Counted from the stretch's first letter, positions 17,790 to 26,858 are shown. The stretch is DNA of 64,000 nt from Microbaculum marinum (GCF_042646165.1 NZ_JBHRTC010000009.1), one strand, 5' to 3'. Made by a program: numbers and translations. Notes: generated from the letters alone by a model not told the origin.

Positions 17790-20228
17790 TTAGGATTTAT
17801 TTTTAGGCACCTGCGTCGTCCTGGCATGGAGATATCTCCACACTGCCGCCCTGCGCAGATTGAGGTTCTCCGGTACTCCGGTGATCACTTTTTCCAGGCG
17901 GGAGAGGTAGGCCGCGGTCCATTCGCTCATCCAGAGAGCCTCGGCGTGCTTCGGCGCAGCGACCTCGATCTCCTCGATCTGCAAGACGAGGCGCCTGTCC
18001 TGCCACACGGCCTGGACCCAGAACGTCGGTACCGACATCCGGCGCGCAAGGCGCGGGATCAGGTTTGAGATCCTGAATTCCTGACCGCACAAGGTCCCGT
18101 AGCTGTAGCCGGAGGCGAACTGTGTGTTGAACGCGACGAATGGTGCGTCGGGCGCCGCACCCAGCATCCCCCCGGAGGCGAGCAGCTTCCTGACTGCCCT
18201 GACCGTCGCAACGGTACTTAGTCCGGCCGTCAGCCCTCTGAACGGATCCCTGCCGGCCATGGTTTCGGGCGCGCCCCAGCTCCTGAGGCAATGGAACTGC
18301 GGAATTCGGCTGGTCAGAAACCATGGCGTCGCGGGCGCGCCCAGGTGACTGGAGACGATGAAGCACGGGCGGTTCTGGTCGACCAGTGGAGCGAGGTCTT
18401 CCAGGCCGTCGTCATTCAGGAAGTCTTCGAAGGCGAGGAGCTCCGACGTGTCGTTCAGCAGTACCTCTTCGTAGTCCATGTGCACGCGGGTCGCGTGATC
18501 GACCCGCCGTTTCCACTCCGCGTATCCGAGTCCGGGCACCGTGCAATGAGACCACGCTACCGCGTAGACGCTTGGATCTGATGACGGTGGAAGCGCCTTC
18601 ACGAAGCGGGCAGGATCGGACGCAGGCTCCCAGATAGCCTCCAGTATGGATTTGAATTGCCGCTCGCGTCGCACCGGCAGCGATGGCGCGAGCGTCGTAG
18701 CGGGGGAGTGTTCGGGCGTCCGGTCCGTGTCCGAGAGCGTGGACAGCCACCCGACAATGACGGGAAGCCAGCCCAGTTGCGGGAACTGTTTCTGCCAGTC
18801 CAGGCACAGGCTCAAGGCGTCTTCGCTGCGTCCGTATTCGGCCAGGACGGTCGCAAGCCGCGGGTTGGGGCTCTTTCTCGCCGTCTCGATGGCATCGTCC
18901 AGCAGCGGGCCGATCTCGCGGTCCTTCGACGCCGCCGAATAGCGGGTTATGAGTTCCATGGTGACGACGAGGTTCGTCGGATCGGCCCGGCGGGCCTGGA
19001 GAAGAGCGCCGACGGCGGCCTCCGGATCGCCCTTGGTGTGCTGCACCTGAGACATCGTCATGCAAGCGCGGGTCTCGACGGCGGGAGCAAGAGGCGAGCG
19101 ATCCAGAAGGTTCCGCACGAGTGCCTCGGCCTCCGCGACGCGGTTCATGCCGAGCTTGCATCGGGCCAGAACGAGACAGGCCTCTACGTGGTCGGGAACG
19201 CTTTCCAGGACTGCCGCACTGTGTTCAGCCCCCACTTCCCAGTTGCCCAGTGCGCTGGCGAGCGCGGCGAGCCGCTGACGGATCGCAAAGTCCCGGGGCG
19301 CCAGCTCCGCCAGCCGTGCGGCCGCTTCACTGTAGAGCGCGTGGTCGTTTGCGCTCAGGCAGGCCATGGCGAGCGCGAGTTGCGCTGCGACCAGGTTCGG
19401 CTGCCGGCGGACGATCGCCTGAAAATGCTCGACAGCCTCGCGATAAAGATCGTTTTTCTGCAGGACGAAGCCGGTCTTCAGGTCGAGGTCGAAGTCTCCG
19501 TCCAGATCGGCCCGGGCCTGTTTCACCAGATCCAGAGCGGCCGGGAAGTCCTGAGCTGCGACGGCCGTATCGATCAGGCCCAGCCAGGCGGCCTTGTTTT
19601 CGGGTTCGACGGCGAGCAGGGACCCGTATTGTGCCCGGCTGTCGGTCAGCATGCCGGCCTCGCGGAGAGCCGCGGCCAACTGCAGCTTGACGGGAGTGGA
19701 AGCGGGAAAGCGCTCCAGCATCTGCCGGAGGCGGCCCACCGCTTCTTCGGATTTACCCAGGACGCGCAGGACATGGGCGCATCGCAGGCCGAAAACCGGG
19801 TCCTGCGGGAACAACTCACCGGCCGCTTTGGCTGCGCCGAGGGCTTCGACGTGGCTCGACTGGGCTATCAGGCTGTCGATCAGGCCAATACGGGCAGCCC
19901 TGTGGTGCTCCTCCAGTTCGAGGACGTGTCGGAACAGAACGGCGGATCGGCCGGGATCGCCCAGAGCCTTGTGGTTTTCGCCGGCCTCGATCAGCAGTCT
20001 GACATCGTCCGGAATGTCCTCGATTGCGGGCTCGAGGAGGGCCAGGGCATCCCTGTGGCGTCCTTCGCGCCGTAGCGCGACGGCCCGTCTGTGCAAATGC
20101 GAGACATCGATGTCGGACGCGTGGTCCGCGGCTGATTTGCGCAAGGCGTGACGCCAAACTCGTCGTGTCGAAAGAGGGTGCCGTTGGGGCCCCGGGACAG
20201 TCGGCCTGCCGGCGCTCGTGGTGCGCAA
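17790..20228 (-). CDS. TPR-repeat protein with C-terminal LpxL-like acyltransferase domain
   Basis: About 812 aa. Residues 40-530 are tandem TPR-type helical pairs (for example HLHRRAVALRREGRHRDALA and GRLRQMLERFPASTPVKLQL). The last 250 residues resemble the LpxL/HtrB lysophospholipid acyltransferase fold: FIVSSHLGAPATP and GGMLGAAPDAPF. In LpxL the catalytic pair is H-x4-D/E; here His628 is present but the acidic position is Ala633. The function may therefore be changed or the domain may only bind lipid. Start assigned to TTG at 20226-20228 with GGAAGA eight bases before; uncertain. First gene of the four-gene set. Confidence 0.75.
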   Translation of the reverse strand: MRTTSAGRPTVPGPQRHPLSTRRVWRHALRKSAADHASDIDVSHLHRRAVALRREGRHRDALALLEPAIEDIPDDVRLLIEAGENHKALGDPGRSAVLFRHVLELEEHHRAARIGLIDSLIAQSSHVEALGAAKAAGELFPQDPVFGLRCAHVLRVLGKSEEAVGRLRQMLERFPASTPVKLQLAAALREAGMLTDSRAQYGSLLAVEPENKAAWLGLIDTAVAAQDFPAALDLVKQARADLDGDFDLDLKTGFVLQKNDLYREAVEHFQAIVRRQPNLVAAQLALAMACLSANDHALYSEAAARLAELAPRDFAIRQRLAALASALGNWEVGAEHSAAVLESVPDHVEACLVLARCKLGMNRVAEAEALVRNLLDRSPLAPAVETRACMTMSQVQHTKGDPEAAVGALLQARRADPTNLVVTMELITRYSAASKDREIGPLLDDAIETARKSPNPRLATVLAEYGRSEDALSLCLDWQKQFPQLGWLPVIVGWLSTLSDTDRTPEHSPATTLAPSLPVRRERQFKSILEAIWEPASDPARFVKALPPSSDPSVYAVAWSHCTVPGLGYAEWKRRVDHATRVHMDYEEVLLNDTSELLAFEDFLNDDGLEDLAPLVDQNRPCFIVSSHLGAPATPWFLTSRIPQFHCLRSWGAPETMAGRDPFRGLTAGLSTVATVRAVRKLLASGGMLGAAPDAPFVAFNTQFASGYSYGTLCGQEFRISNLIPRLARRMSVPTFWVQAVWQDRRLVLQIEEIEVAAPKHAEALWMSEWTAAYLSRLEKVITGVPENLNLRRAAVWRYLHARTTQVPKNKS

Positions 20229-20729
20229 GCCAGGTCTTCCGGTATCACCCGCAGGGAGCCTATAGCCGCAACGGACGAATCATCAAACCTCGAAATTGCG
20301 ACGCGGCATGGCGTGGGGTGCGACCAAAAGGCGGCCGGCGGGAGTCGTCCGATTGCCACCGTGATGCAAATCCGGGAAAACCGTTGAATTCGCCGCGACG
20401 TCGCAAGGAATCGGACGAACGGAACCGTGAGCATCGGGAACGCCGACGAACTGGCCAGGATGGCGATGGCGCGGCGCGATTGGGCCACTGCGGCAGGCCA
20501 AGTGCTTTCGGCAGATCGGCCAGCAGAACGATCGACGTTCCGCTGAAGATCGTGGCGGCGATTTCGCGCCGAACTCCGGCCCAAGGGTCGTGCTGGACAG
20601 AGGCCGAATTCTCGCAGGCACCCTCGGGCGATCCGCCCGCCCAGCGTTCGTTGGCGTCTGCCGTGGTCACGATTGATGAACCGGTGTGCGCGACATTGGA
20701 TCGGGCGGACGTGAGACGGGAGCAGAGCG
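20229..20729. other. Divergent intergenic region, no confident gene
   Basis: This 501-nt stretch separates the minus-strand P450 set from the plus-strand otnC-like gene and must hold both promoters. On the minus strand, an ATG at 20670 opens a frame with GC-rich third positions for about 75 codons (including SGTSIVLLADLPKALGLPQW); a different frame from about 20490 down looks as coding-like (RRAIAILASSSAFPMLTVPF). The pattern could be a decayed or frameshifted gene, but neither piece matches a family I know. Confidence 0.35.
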
Positions 20730-21365
20730 ATGAGTGAGGAAACCAGGGCCCGGGACGCGCTTGTCGAGACCGGGCGGTCGCTGTTCGGCCGGGGGCTGAC
20801 GTTCGGGTCGACCGGAAATCTCAGCCTGCGCCTCGGCGACGGCTCCTGGCTGATGACGCCGACCAACGTGTCGCTCGGGGATCTCGATCCGGCGCGCCTG
20901 TCGAAGCTCGACGGCGACGGCCGCCATGTTTCCGGCGACAAGCCGACCAAGGAATCGTTCCTGCACATTGCCATGTATCGCGAGCGGCCGGACGCCGGCG
21001 CCGTCGTGCATCTGCACTCGACGCATTCCGTCGCCGTCAGCGCGCTGGCCGATATCGACCCCGACGACGTGCTCCCGCCGATCACCGCGTACTATGTGAT
21101 GCGCGTCGGCAGGCTGCCGCTGGTCCCGTACTTTCCGCCGGGCGATCCTGACCTCGCCGGCGCGGTCGGCAAACTCGCTTCCAAGCATCATGCGGTGCTG
21201 CTTGCCAACCACGGCCCGGTGGTCGCCGGAAGCAGCCTCGCGGCGGCAACATACGCCACCGAGGAACTCGAGGAGACGGCGCGGCTGTTCCTGTTGCTGC
21301 AGGGCAGGGCGGTGCGCACGCTGACGGAGGATCAGGTCGCCGAGCTCAGGAAAAGGTTCGGCTGA
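20730..21365 (+). CDS. otnC: Class II aldolase family, 3-oxo-tetronate 4-phosphate decarboxylase-like
   Basis: 211 aa, class II aldolase/adducin fold. The zinc-site region AVVHLHSTHSVAVSAL (residues near 91-106) and the third metal His in LLANHGPVVAG near 155 are visible. DDVLPPITAYYVMRVG and LPLVPYFPPGDPDL strongly resemble OtnC (YgbL). That enzyme decarboxylates 3-oxo-tetronate 4-phosphate to dihydroxyacetone phosphate in threonate/erythronate breakdown. Its partner kinase OtnK is in this window at 37380-38666, 16 kb away. It is convergent with the transketolase genes (7 nt between stops). Confidence 0.8.
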   Translation: MSEETRARDALVETGRSLFGRGLTFGSTGNLSLRLGDGSWLMTPTNVSLGDLDPARLSKLDGDGRHVSGDKPTKESFLHIAMYRERPDAGAVVHLHSTHSVAVSALADIDPDDVLPPITAYYVMRVGRLPLVPYFPPGDPDLAGAVGKLASKHHAVLLANHGPVVAGSSLAAATYATEELEETARLFLLLQGRAVRTLTEDQVAELRKRFG

Positions 21366-21372
21366 CGCGGCG

Positions 21373-22479
21373 CTACCCCCTCAGCGCCGTCCGGACGGCG
21401 CTCGCAACGCCTGCTCCGTCCAGCCCGTAGTGCGCGTAGAGATGCGTGGGCGGACCCAGGATCGAATACTGGTCGGGCATCCCGACCTTGTGCAGCCGTG
21501 CGCCCAACCCCTCTTCCGCGATGACTTCGGCGATCGCCGATCCGAATCCGCCGGTGACGTTGTGCTCCTCGGCGGAAACGATCACGCCATGCTCGGCGGT
21601 CGCCTTGCGGATCGCCTCGCGATCGATCGGCCGGATCGAGTACATGTCGACGACCGTCACCTCGACGCCTTCCTCGGACAGCGTTTCCGCGGCATCGAGC
21701 CCGGCCTTCACCAGATTGCCGATCGCCAGCACCGTGGCGTGCCTGCCTTCGCGCAACGTGTTCGAGCCGCCGATCCTGAAGTCGAACGGCGCTTGGTAGA
21801 TCGGCGCCTCCCTGCCGCGGCCGGCGCGGAAGTAGATCGGTTCGGGATGGCGGATCAGGCTCCGCAGCGCCGAGGTGATCGCCATGCCGTCGCAGGGCGC
21901 CATCAGGTTGAGCCCGGCCATGGTCCTGAGCGCGCCGATGTCCTCGCAGCAATGGTGCGAGGTTCCGTAGAAGCCCATGGCGATGCCGGAATGCGTGCCG
22001 ACCATCTTCACCGGCAGGCCCGGGTAGCAGATGTCGTTGCGGATGTTCTCCACGCCCATCAGCGCGAGGAAGAACGAGTAGTTGGAGATGACCGGCAGGT
22101 ATCCGACGGCGGCGAGTCCCGCCGCCGCACCGATCATGTTGCGCTCGGCGATGCCGAAATTGAAGTAGCGGTCGGGATACCTGCGCCCGAACGCTTCGAC
22201 CTGCGTCGGCCGGCCGAGATCGGCTGTACACACGACGATATCTTCCTGGCCGGAATCGGCCAGCTCCAGCAGGGTCGTGCCCGTGGTGAGCTGCCTGGAC
22301 AGGCCGAGCGACACGACCATGTCCCAGGTCTTCTCGTCGAATTCCTCGGTAACGGTGGACTCGGCAAGATCCAGCCCCGCCTTCATTTCCGCTGTCATGT
22401 AGGCGATCGGCGGTGCCTTGTCGGGGGTGTCTGTCTTCGGGCCGCGCCGGTCGTCAGTCGGTGATCCAGTCGACTTCAT
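21373..22479 (-). CDS. Transketolase, C-terminal subunit
   Basis: Pyrimidine-binding and C-terminal domains of transketolase (368 aa) as a separate protein. IVVCTADLGRPTQ, FNFGIAERNMIGAAAGLAA (carrying the Glu that activates thiamine diphosphate, in the usual GIAE motif) and TGGFGSAIAEVIAEEGL are diagnostic. It needs the N-terminal subunit at 23086-23940. The ATG at 22479 overlaps the end of the preceding gene by 26 nt; an internal ATG (MTAEMKAG) about 27 codons later is an alternative. Split transketolases are found in acid-sugar and apiose catabolic clusters (AptA/AptB). Confidence 0.88.
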   Translation of the reverse strand: MKSTGSPTDDRRGPKTDTPDKAPPIAYMTAEMKAGLDLAESTVTEEFDEKTWDMVVSLGLSRQLTTGTTLLELADSGQEDIVVCTADLGRPTQVEAFGRRYPDRYFNFGIAERNMIGAAAGLAAVGYLPVISNYSFFLALMGVENIRNDICYPGLPVKMVGTHSGIAMGFYGTSHHCCEDIGALRTMAGLNLMAPCDGMAITSALRSLIRHPEPIYFRAGRGREAPIYQAPFDFRIGGSNTLREGRHATVLAIGNLVKAGLDAAETLSEEGVEVTVVDMYSIRPIDREAIRKATAEHGVIVSAEEHNVTGGFGSAIAEVIAEEGLGARLHKVGMPDQYSILGPPTHLYAHYGLDGAGVASAVRTALRG

Positions 22480-23089
22480 ACTCGCGCACGCGCGTCTCGA
22501 CCCCGTTCTCGATCACCGTCGTGCGCAGGTAGAGCACCATGTTGAGGCTGTCGGACCACTGCTTTTCCTGGCGGAACTGGAGGCCGAGCTCGGGCCACAC
22601 GGTCGTCGATGCGACCATGCGGTAATTGTAAAGGCAGAAGCCCTCGCGGTCGGGACCCGAGTTCAGATACTTCGTTCCGCTGCCGCCGATGGCCCAGGTC
22701 CGGTAGACCCGGCTCGGGCGTCCGTTCTCGGGGATCATCTGGCCTCCGACCTCGGCATAGCCTTCCGAATGCATCGGGAAGAAGACGGCCGGGTCGACGT
22801 CGTAGGTGTAGACGGTTCGGCCCTTGCCGCCGAAGGTCGCGAGCGTCAGCAAGCCCTTGTAGAGCTCCTGGCTGTTCAGCGTGTTGCCGCGATTGTCGAG
22901 ATGCCGGACGAACGAGACGTCGTCGATGATCTTGTCGACGCGGAATGCTTCGCCGTTGGTGAAATGCAGCGTGTAGCCGTCGGCAGCCGAACGGCCGAGC
23001 GGGCACCACTGGGCAGACGCCGTTGTGGCGGTCACGGCGAGGGCGAACAGCGCCAGCGCCAGGGGGCGAAATCCGCCGGGGGTCTTCAT
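22454..23089 (-). CDS. Secreted protein of unknown function inside the transketolase operon
   Basis: About 211 aa with a clear Sec signal peptide (MKTPGG start, LALALFALAVTATTASA, cleavage near residue 26). The mature part is beta-strand-rich, with few charges in clusters and two or three cysteines (QWCPLG, EGFCLYN). No enzyme motif recognised. The ATG overlaps the stop of the transketolase N-subunit by four bases (ATGA), and its own stop overlaps the next gene, so the three are translationally coupled. Its location between two subunits of one cytoplasmic enzyme is odd. Confidence 0.75.
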   Translation of the reverse strand: MKTPGGFRPLALALFALAVTATTASAQWCPLGRSAADGYTLHFTNGEAFRVDKIIDDVSFVRHLDNRGNTLNSQELYKGLLTLATFGGKGRTVYTYDVDPAVFFPMHSEGYAEVGGQMIPENGRPSRVYRTWAIGGSGTKYLNSGPDREGFCLYNYRMVASTTVWPELGLQFRQEKQWSDSLNMVLYLRTTVIENGVETRVREYEVDWITD

Positions 23090-23940
23090 CCTATGTCTCC
23101 TGCCTGGATCTCCGCGTAGGCGCGCTCGAGATCCTTCGGCCCGAGATAGCCGAGATGCCATTGCCAGGTCCCCTCCATGAAGGAAACACCCTTTCCGGCG
23201 ACAGTATAGGCCAGTACGCAGCGCGGAGCTTCGCCGGGGCCGTTCAGCGCGCGGTTCAGGGCGTCCTGAACCTGATCGAAATCGTGGCCGTCCTCAAGTA
23301 CGATCACCTCCCAGCCGAACGCGCGCCATTTCTCCGCCAGTGGCTCGGTGCGCATCGTCTCCTGCGGGTCGCCGTCCGATCCGGCGCCGTTGATGTCGAC
23401 GATCCCGATCAGGTTGGAGAGCCCCCAGTGCGCGCCGGAAATAGCCGCTTCCCAGATCTGCCCCTCGGTCTGCTCGCCGTCGCCCATCATGCACACGACG
23501 CGGGCCGGCGATCCCTTGAGCCTGAGGCCGAGCGCCATGCCGACGGAGACCGACAGGTTGTGGCCGATCGATCCGGAGGAGAAATCCGCGCCCGGCACCT
23601 TCTTCACGTCCGGATGGTCGCCGAGCGGCGAGTTCAGCCGCGTATAGGAGTCCAGCCAGCTCTTCGGAAAGAAGCCAAGGTCGGCGAGCACCGGGTAAAG
23701 GCCGATCGCGGCATGGCCCTTGCCGAGCAGGAAGCGGTCCCTGTCGGCCCATTTCGGGTCCTCGGGCCTGACATGCAGGAACTGGAAGTAGAGCGACGCC
23801 ACCAGCTCGGCCATCGAGAAGGAGGATCCGTAGTGGCCGGAGCCGCAGATATCCGTCAGCCGGACGGTGTCGCGGCGGATCAGCCGCGCCTTTTCCTTGA
23901 GGTCGTCCTTGCTGACATTGCGCAGCGGTCGCGAAGGCAT
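23086..23940 (-). CDS. Transketolase, N-terminal subunit
   Basis: Thiamine-diphosphate-binding N-terminal domain (284 aa from the ATG at 23940; a GTG-started frame 25 codons longer is possible). Motifs: DICGSGHYGSSFSMAEL, FLLGKGHAAIGLYPVLA, HPDVKKVPGADFSSGSIGHNL and the ThDP motif MGDGEQTEGQIWEA. It pairs with the C-terminal subunit downstream. Together they transfer two-carbon ketol units between sugar phosphates or sugar-acid analogues. It follows an SDR gene on the same strand about 200 nt upstream, and the secreted-protein gene overlaps its stop. Confidence 0.88.
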   Translation of the reverse strand: MPSRPLRNVSKDDLKEKARLIRRDTVRLTDICGSGHYGSSFSMAELVASLYFQFLHVRPEDPKWADRDRFLLGKGHAAIGLYPVLADLGFFPKSWLDSYTRLNSPLGDHPDVKKVPGADFSSGSIGHNLSVSVGMALGLRLKGSPARVVCMMGDGEQTEGQIWEAAISGAHWGLSNLIGIVDINGAGSDGDPQETMRTEPLAEKWRAFGWEVIVLEDGHDFDQVQDALNRALNGPGEAPRCVLAYTVAGKGVSFMEGTWQWHLGYLGPKDLERAYAEIQAGDIG

Positions 23941-24138
23941 GGCTTGTGTTTTGCCTGCGGTTACAGTCGTTTGGGCGCCAGTTCTTGAAGGCGTTTCTGA
24001 ACCGCCGGCCTGCACCGGGCAGGCGTTCGTCCGACACGCCGGCGTGCCCGTTCCTCCGCAACCATGTAACCGGCTTTGGCGATCGATGCCAAGGTGCCTT
24101 TCCGGTCGGCGAACCGTTTTGGGCCGTATCCGGCGCCC

Positions 24139-24891
24139 TCAGTGAATGTGGCTACCGCCGTTCACGTCGAGTTCGATCCCGGTCACGTAGGAGGACAGAT
24201 CGGACGCCAGGAAGAGGGCGCAGCCGGCTACCTCGGCGGCGGTGCCGGCACGGCCCAGCGGCACGCCCGCGACAATCCGCTCGATCAGCTCCGGCGTACG
24301 GCGGTCGCCCATGATGTCCGTGTCGATGAAGGAGGGACAGATAGCATTGACGCGGATGCTGTCGGGCGCCAGCTCCCGGGCGAGGGCCTTCGTCAGCCCG
24401 AGCACGCCGGCCTTCGATGCCGAATAGGCCGAACCGCCGAAGATGCCGCCGCCGCGTTGCGCCGAGACCGACGACAGGTTGACGATCGCGCCGGATTTTC
24501 GCTCGCGCATGTGCCCGACCACCGCCTGGCACATCTGGAACGTGCCGCGCAGATTGATGTCCATGATCCGCTCGTAGTCCTGCTTCGTCACCTCCGCGAA
24601 CGGCTTCGGGGACGTGATGCCGGCATTGTTGACGAGCATGTCGACGTGGCCGAACCGCCGGATCGCACGGTCGACGGCCCGTTCGCAATCGCGCGCCTTC
24701 GCCACGTCGCACTTCATGCCGAAGTGGCCGCGGCCCCTGAGGCTCTTCGCCGCCGCCTGCGCCGCGCCCGTGTCGAGATCGAGTATCGCGACCCTTGCGC
24801 CGTGCTCGGCGAACAGCCGGGCCGTTGCCAGTCCCAGCCCGCGTTCGGATGCCGCCCCGGTAATCACGGCCGAGCGACCCTTCAGCAACAT
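24139..24891 (-). CDS. Short-chain dehydrogenase/reductase
   Basis: Classical SDR of 250 aa. The cofactor motif is TGAASERGLGLA near residue 11, the NNAG motif near 87, catalytic Ser in NLSSVSA near 140, and YSASKAG (Tyr and Lys) near 154. It has a 'C' rich segment GHFGMKCDVAKARD typical of polyol or sugar-alcohol dehydrogenases. The ATG at 24891 (MLLKGRSAVITG) is preferred to an upstream start 12 codons earlier. It heads the minus-strand operon with the transketolase genes and has a GTATACG-type site 49 nt upstream. Confidence 0.9.
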   Translation of the reverse strand: MLLKGRSAVITGAASERGLGLATARLFAEHGARVAILDLDTGAAQAAAKSLRGRGHFGMKCDVAKARDCERAVDRAIRRFGHVDMLVNNAGITSPKPFAEVTKQDYERIMDINLRGTFQMCQAVVGHMRERKSGAIVNLSSVSAQRGGGIFGGSAYSASKAGVLGLTKALARELAPDSIRVNAICPSFIDTDIMGDRRTPELIERIVAGVPLGRAGTAAEVAGCALFLASDLSSYVTGIELDVNGGSHIH

Positions 24892-24939
24892 GGTATGCCT
24901 CTTTGCAATCGCGACGGGGATGGCCAAAGGCCGGAGTTG

Positions 24940-24948
24940 ACGTATACA
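24940..24948 (-). promoter_or_regulatory. Candidate operator, TGTATACGT-type (site A)
   Basis: The minus strand reads TGTATACGT here, 49-57 nt upstream of the SDR-transketolase operon. The same 9-mer occurs before otnK (38731-38739) and its GGTATACGC variant before the transporter operon. Palindromic GTATAC cores are typical for GntR-type regulators; no regulator gene is in the window, so this is inference. Confidence 0.3.
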
Positions 24949-25070
24949 CAGGCGAGGCGGCCGGTTTCAACGCATTTGCCGGTGCCCCTCACTCGCGAGT
25001 GAGACGGCACTATGGTGAGTCCACGCGTTGGAATATGAAGGGGTCGGAAACAGGTCGGAGGTAACGTCAC

Positions 25071-26858
25071 GTGTCACGCAAGGGTCTACTGCGCAGCCAG
25101 CTCTGGTTCGACAACCCTGACAATCCGGGCATGACGGCGCTCTATCTCGAGCGCTATCTCAATTTCGGCCTGACCCGCGAGGAGTTGCAGTCCGGAAAGC
25201 CGATCATCGGCATCGCCCAGACCGGATCCGACCTGTCGCCGTGCAACCGGCACCACCTGCAGCTTGCAGAACGCGTCCGCGAGGGCATCCGCGCGGCCGG
25301 CGGCATCGCCTTCGAGTTCCCGGTGCATCCGATCCAGGAAACCGGCAAGCGCCCGACCGCGTCGCTGGACCGGAACCTGGCCTATCTCGGCCTCGTGGAG
25401 ATCCTATACGGGTATCCGCTCGATGGCGTGGTGCTGACGACCGGCTGCGACAAGACCACACCAGCCTGCCTGATGGCCGCCGCGACGGTTAACATTCCCG
25501 CCATCGTCCTGTCGGGCGGGCCGATGCTGAACGGCTGGTGGAAGGGCGAACGGACGGGGTCCGGCACGGTCGTCTGGGAGGCTCGGGCCGACCACGCCGC
25601 CGGCAAGATCGACTACCAGGAGTTCATGGACATCGTCGCCTCCTCGGCGCCCTCCGTCGGCCACTGCAACACCATGGGCACGGCGTCCACCATGAACTCG
25701 CTGGCCGAGGCGCTCGGCATGAGCCTGCCGGGCTGTGCGGCCATTCCCGGACCGTACCGCGAGCGCGCTCAGATCGCCTACGAGACCGGTGTCAGGGCGG
25801 TGCGGATCGTCGAGGAAGATCTCAAGCCTTCCGACATCATGACCCGCGAGGCCTTCGAGAACGTCATCGTGGCTAACTCGGCGATCGGCGGATCGACCAA
25901 TGCGCCGATCCACATCAACGCCATAGCCCGCCATGTCGGCGTCCGGCTCGACAACGACGACTGGGAGCGGATCGGCTACGAGGTGCCGCTGCTGGTCAAT
26001 CTGCAGCCTGCCGGAAAGTATCTCGGCGAGGAGTTCCACCGGGCCGGCGGCGTGCCCGCGGTGATCGGGGAACTGATGCGCCATGGGCTGATCCGCGAAG
26101 ACGCGATGACCATCAACGGGCGGACCATCGGCGACAATTGCCGTGGCCGGGTCGCCGGCGACGCCGACGTCATCCGGGACTTCGATACCGCGCTCGTCCG
26201 CAATGCCGGCTTCCTGAACCTGAGGGGCAACCTGTTCGATTCGGCGATCATGAAGACCAGCGTCGTCTCGAACGCGTTTCGCGAGCGGTATCTCTCCAAT
26301 CCGGATGATCCCAATGCGTTCGAGGGCAGGGCCGTCGTGTTCGAGGGGCCGGAGGACTACCACAACCGCATCAACGACGCCGATCTGGCGATCGACGAGA
26401 ACACGATGCTGTTCATCCGCGGCGCGGGGCCGATCGGCTATCCCGGCGGCGCGGAGGTCGTCAACATGCAGCCGCCCGACGCGCTTATTAAAAGGGGCAT
26501 CCGCGAATTGCCGTGCATCGGCGACGGGCGCCAGTCGGGAACCTCCGGGTCGCCGTCCATCCTCAATGCCAGCCCCGAGGCGGCCGCGAACGGCGGGCTC
26601 GCCCTCGTGCGGACCGGCGACCGCATCCGGATCGATCTGAACACGCGCGAGGCGAACATTCTCGTCTCCGAAACCGAACTTGCCGAACGGCGGGCCGAAC
26701 TGATGGCAGCCGGCGGGTTCAAGTACCCGGCCAATCAGACGCCCTGGCAGGAGATCCAGCGCGAAATGGTGGCGCAGTTCGACGAGGGCATGGTTCTGAA
26801 GCCCGCGGTGAAGTATCAGCGGGTGGCCGAATCCGGGGTTCCCCGGGACAATCACTGA
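25071..26858 (+). CDS. IlvD/EDD-family sugar-acid dehydratase
   Basis: 595 aa, iron-sulfur dehydratase that removes water from aldonic acids (D-xylonate, L-arabonate or D-galactonate type). Cluster cysteines are in SDLSPCNRHH near residue 60, LTTGCDKTTPAC near 125 and VGHCNTMGTAS near 200. The HH after CN and the absence of IlvD N-terminal features point to the sugar-acid branch. The GTG start at 25071 has a GGAGG site eight bases upstream. It is divergent from the SDR-transketolase operon and followed 258 nt later by the transporter operon. Which aldonate it uses cannot be read from sequence. Confidence 0.9.
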   Translation: MSRKGLLRSQLWFDNPDNPGMTALYLERYLNFGLTREELQSGKPIIGIAQTGSDLSPCNRHHLQLAERVREGIRAAGGIAFEFPVHPIQETGKRPTASLDRNLAYLGLVEILYGYPLDGVVLTTGCDKTTPACLMAAATVNIPAIVLSGGPMLNGWWKGERTGSGTVVWEARADHAAGKIDYQEFMDIVASSAPSVGHCNTMGTASTMNSLAEALGMSLPGCAAIPGPYRERAQIAYETGVRAVRIVEEDLKPSDIMTREAFENVIVANSAIGGSTNAPIHINAIARHVGVRLDNDDWERIGYEVPLLVNLQPAGKYLGEEFHRAGGVPAVIGELMRHGLIREDAMTINGRTIGDNCRGRVAGDADVIRDFDTALVRNAGFLNLRGNLFDSAIMKTSVVSNAFRERYLSNPDDPNAFEGRAVVFEGPEDYHNRINDADLAIDENTMLFIRGAGPIGYPGGAEVVNMQPPDALIKRGIRELPCIGDGRQSGTSGSPSILNASPEAAANGGLALVRTGDRIRIDLNTREANILVSETELAERRAELMAAGGFKYPANQTPWQEIQREMVAQFDEGMVLKPAVKYQRVAESGVPRDNH

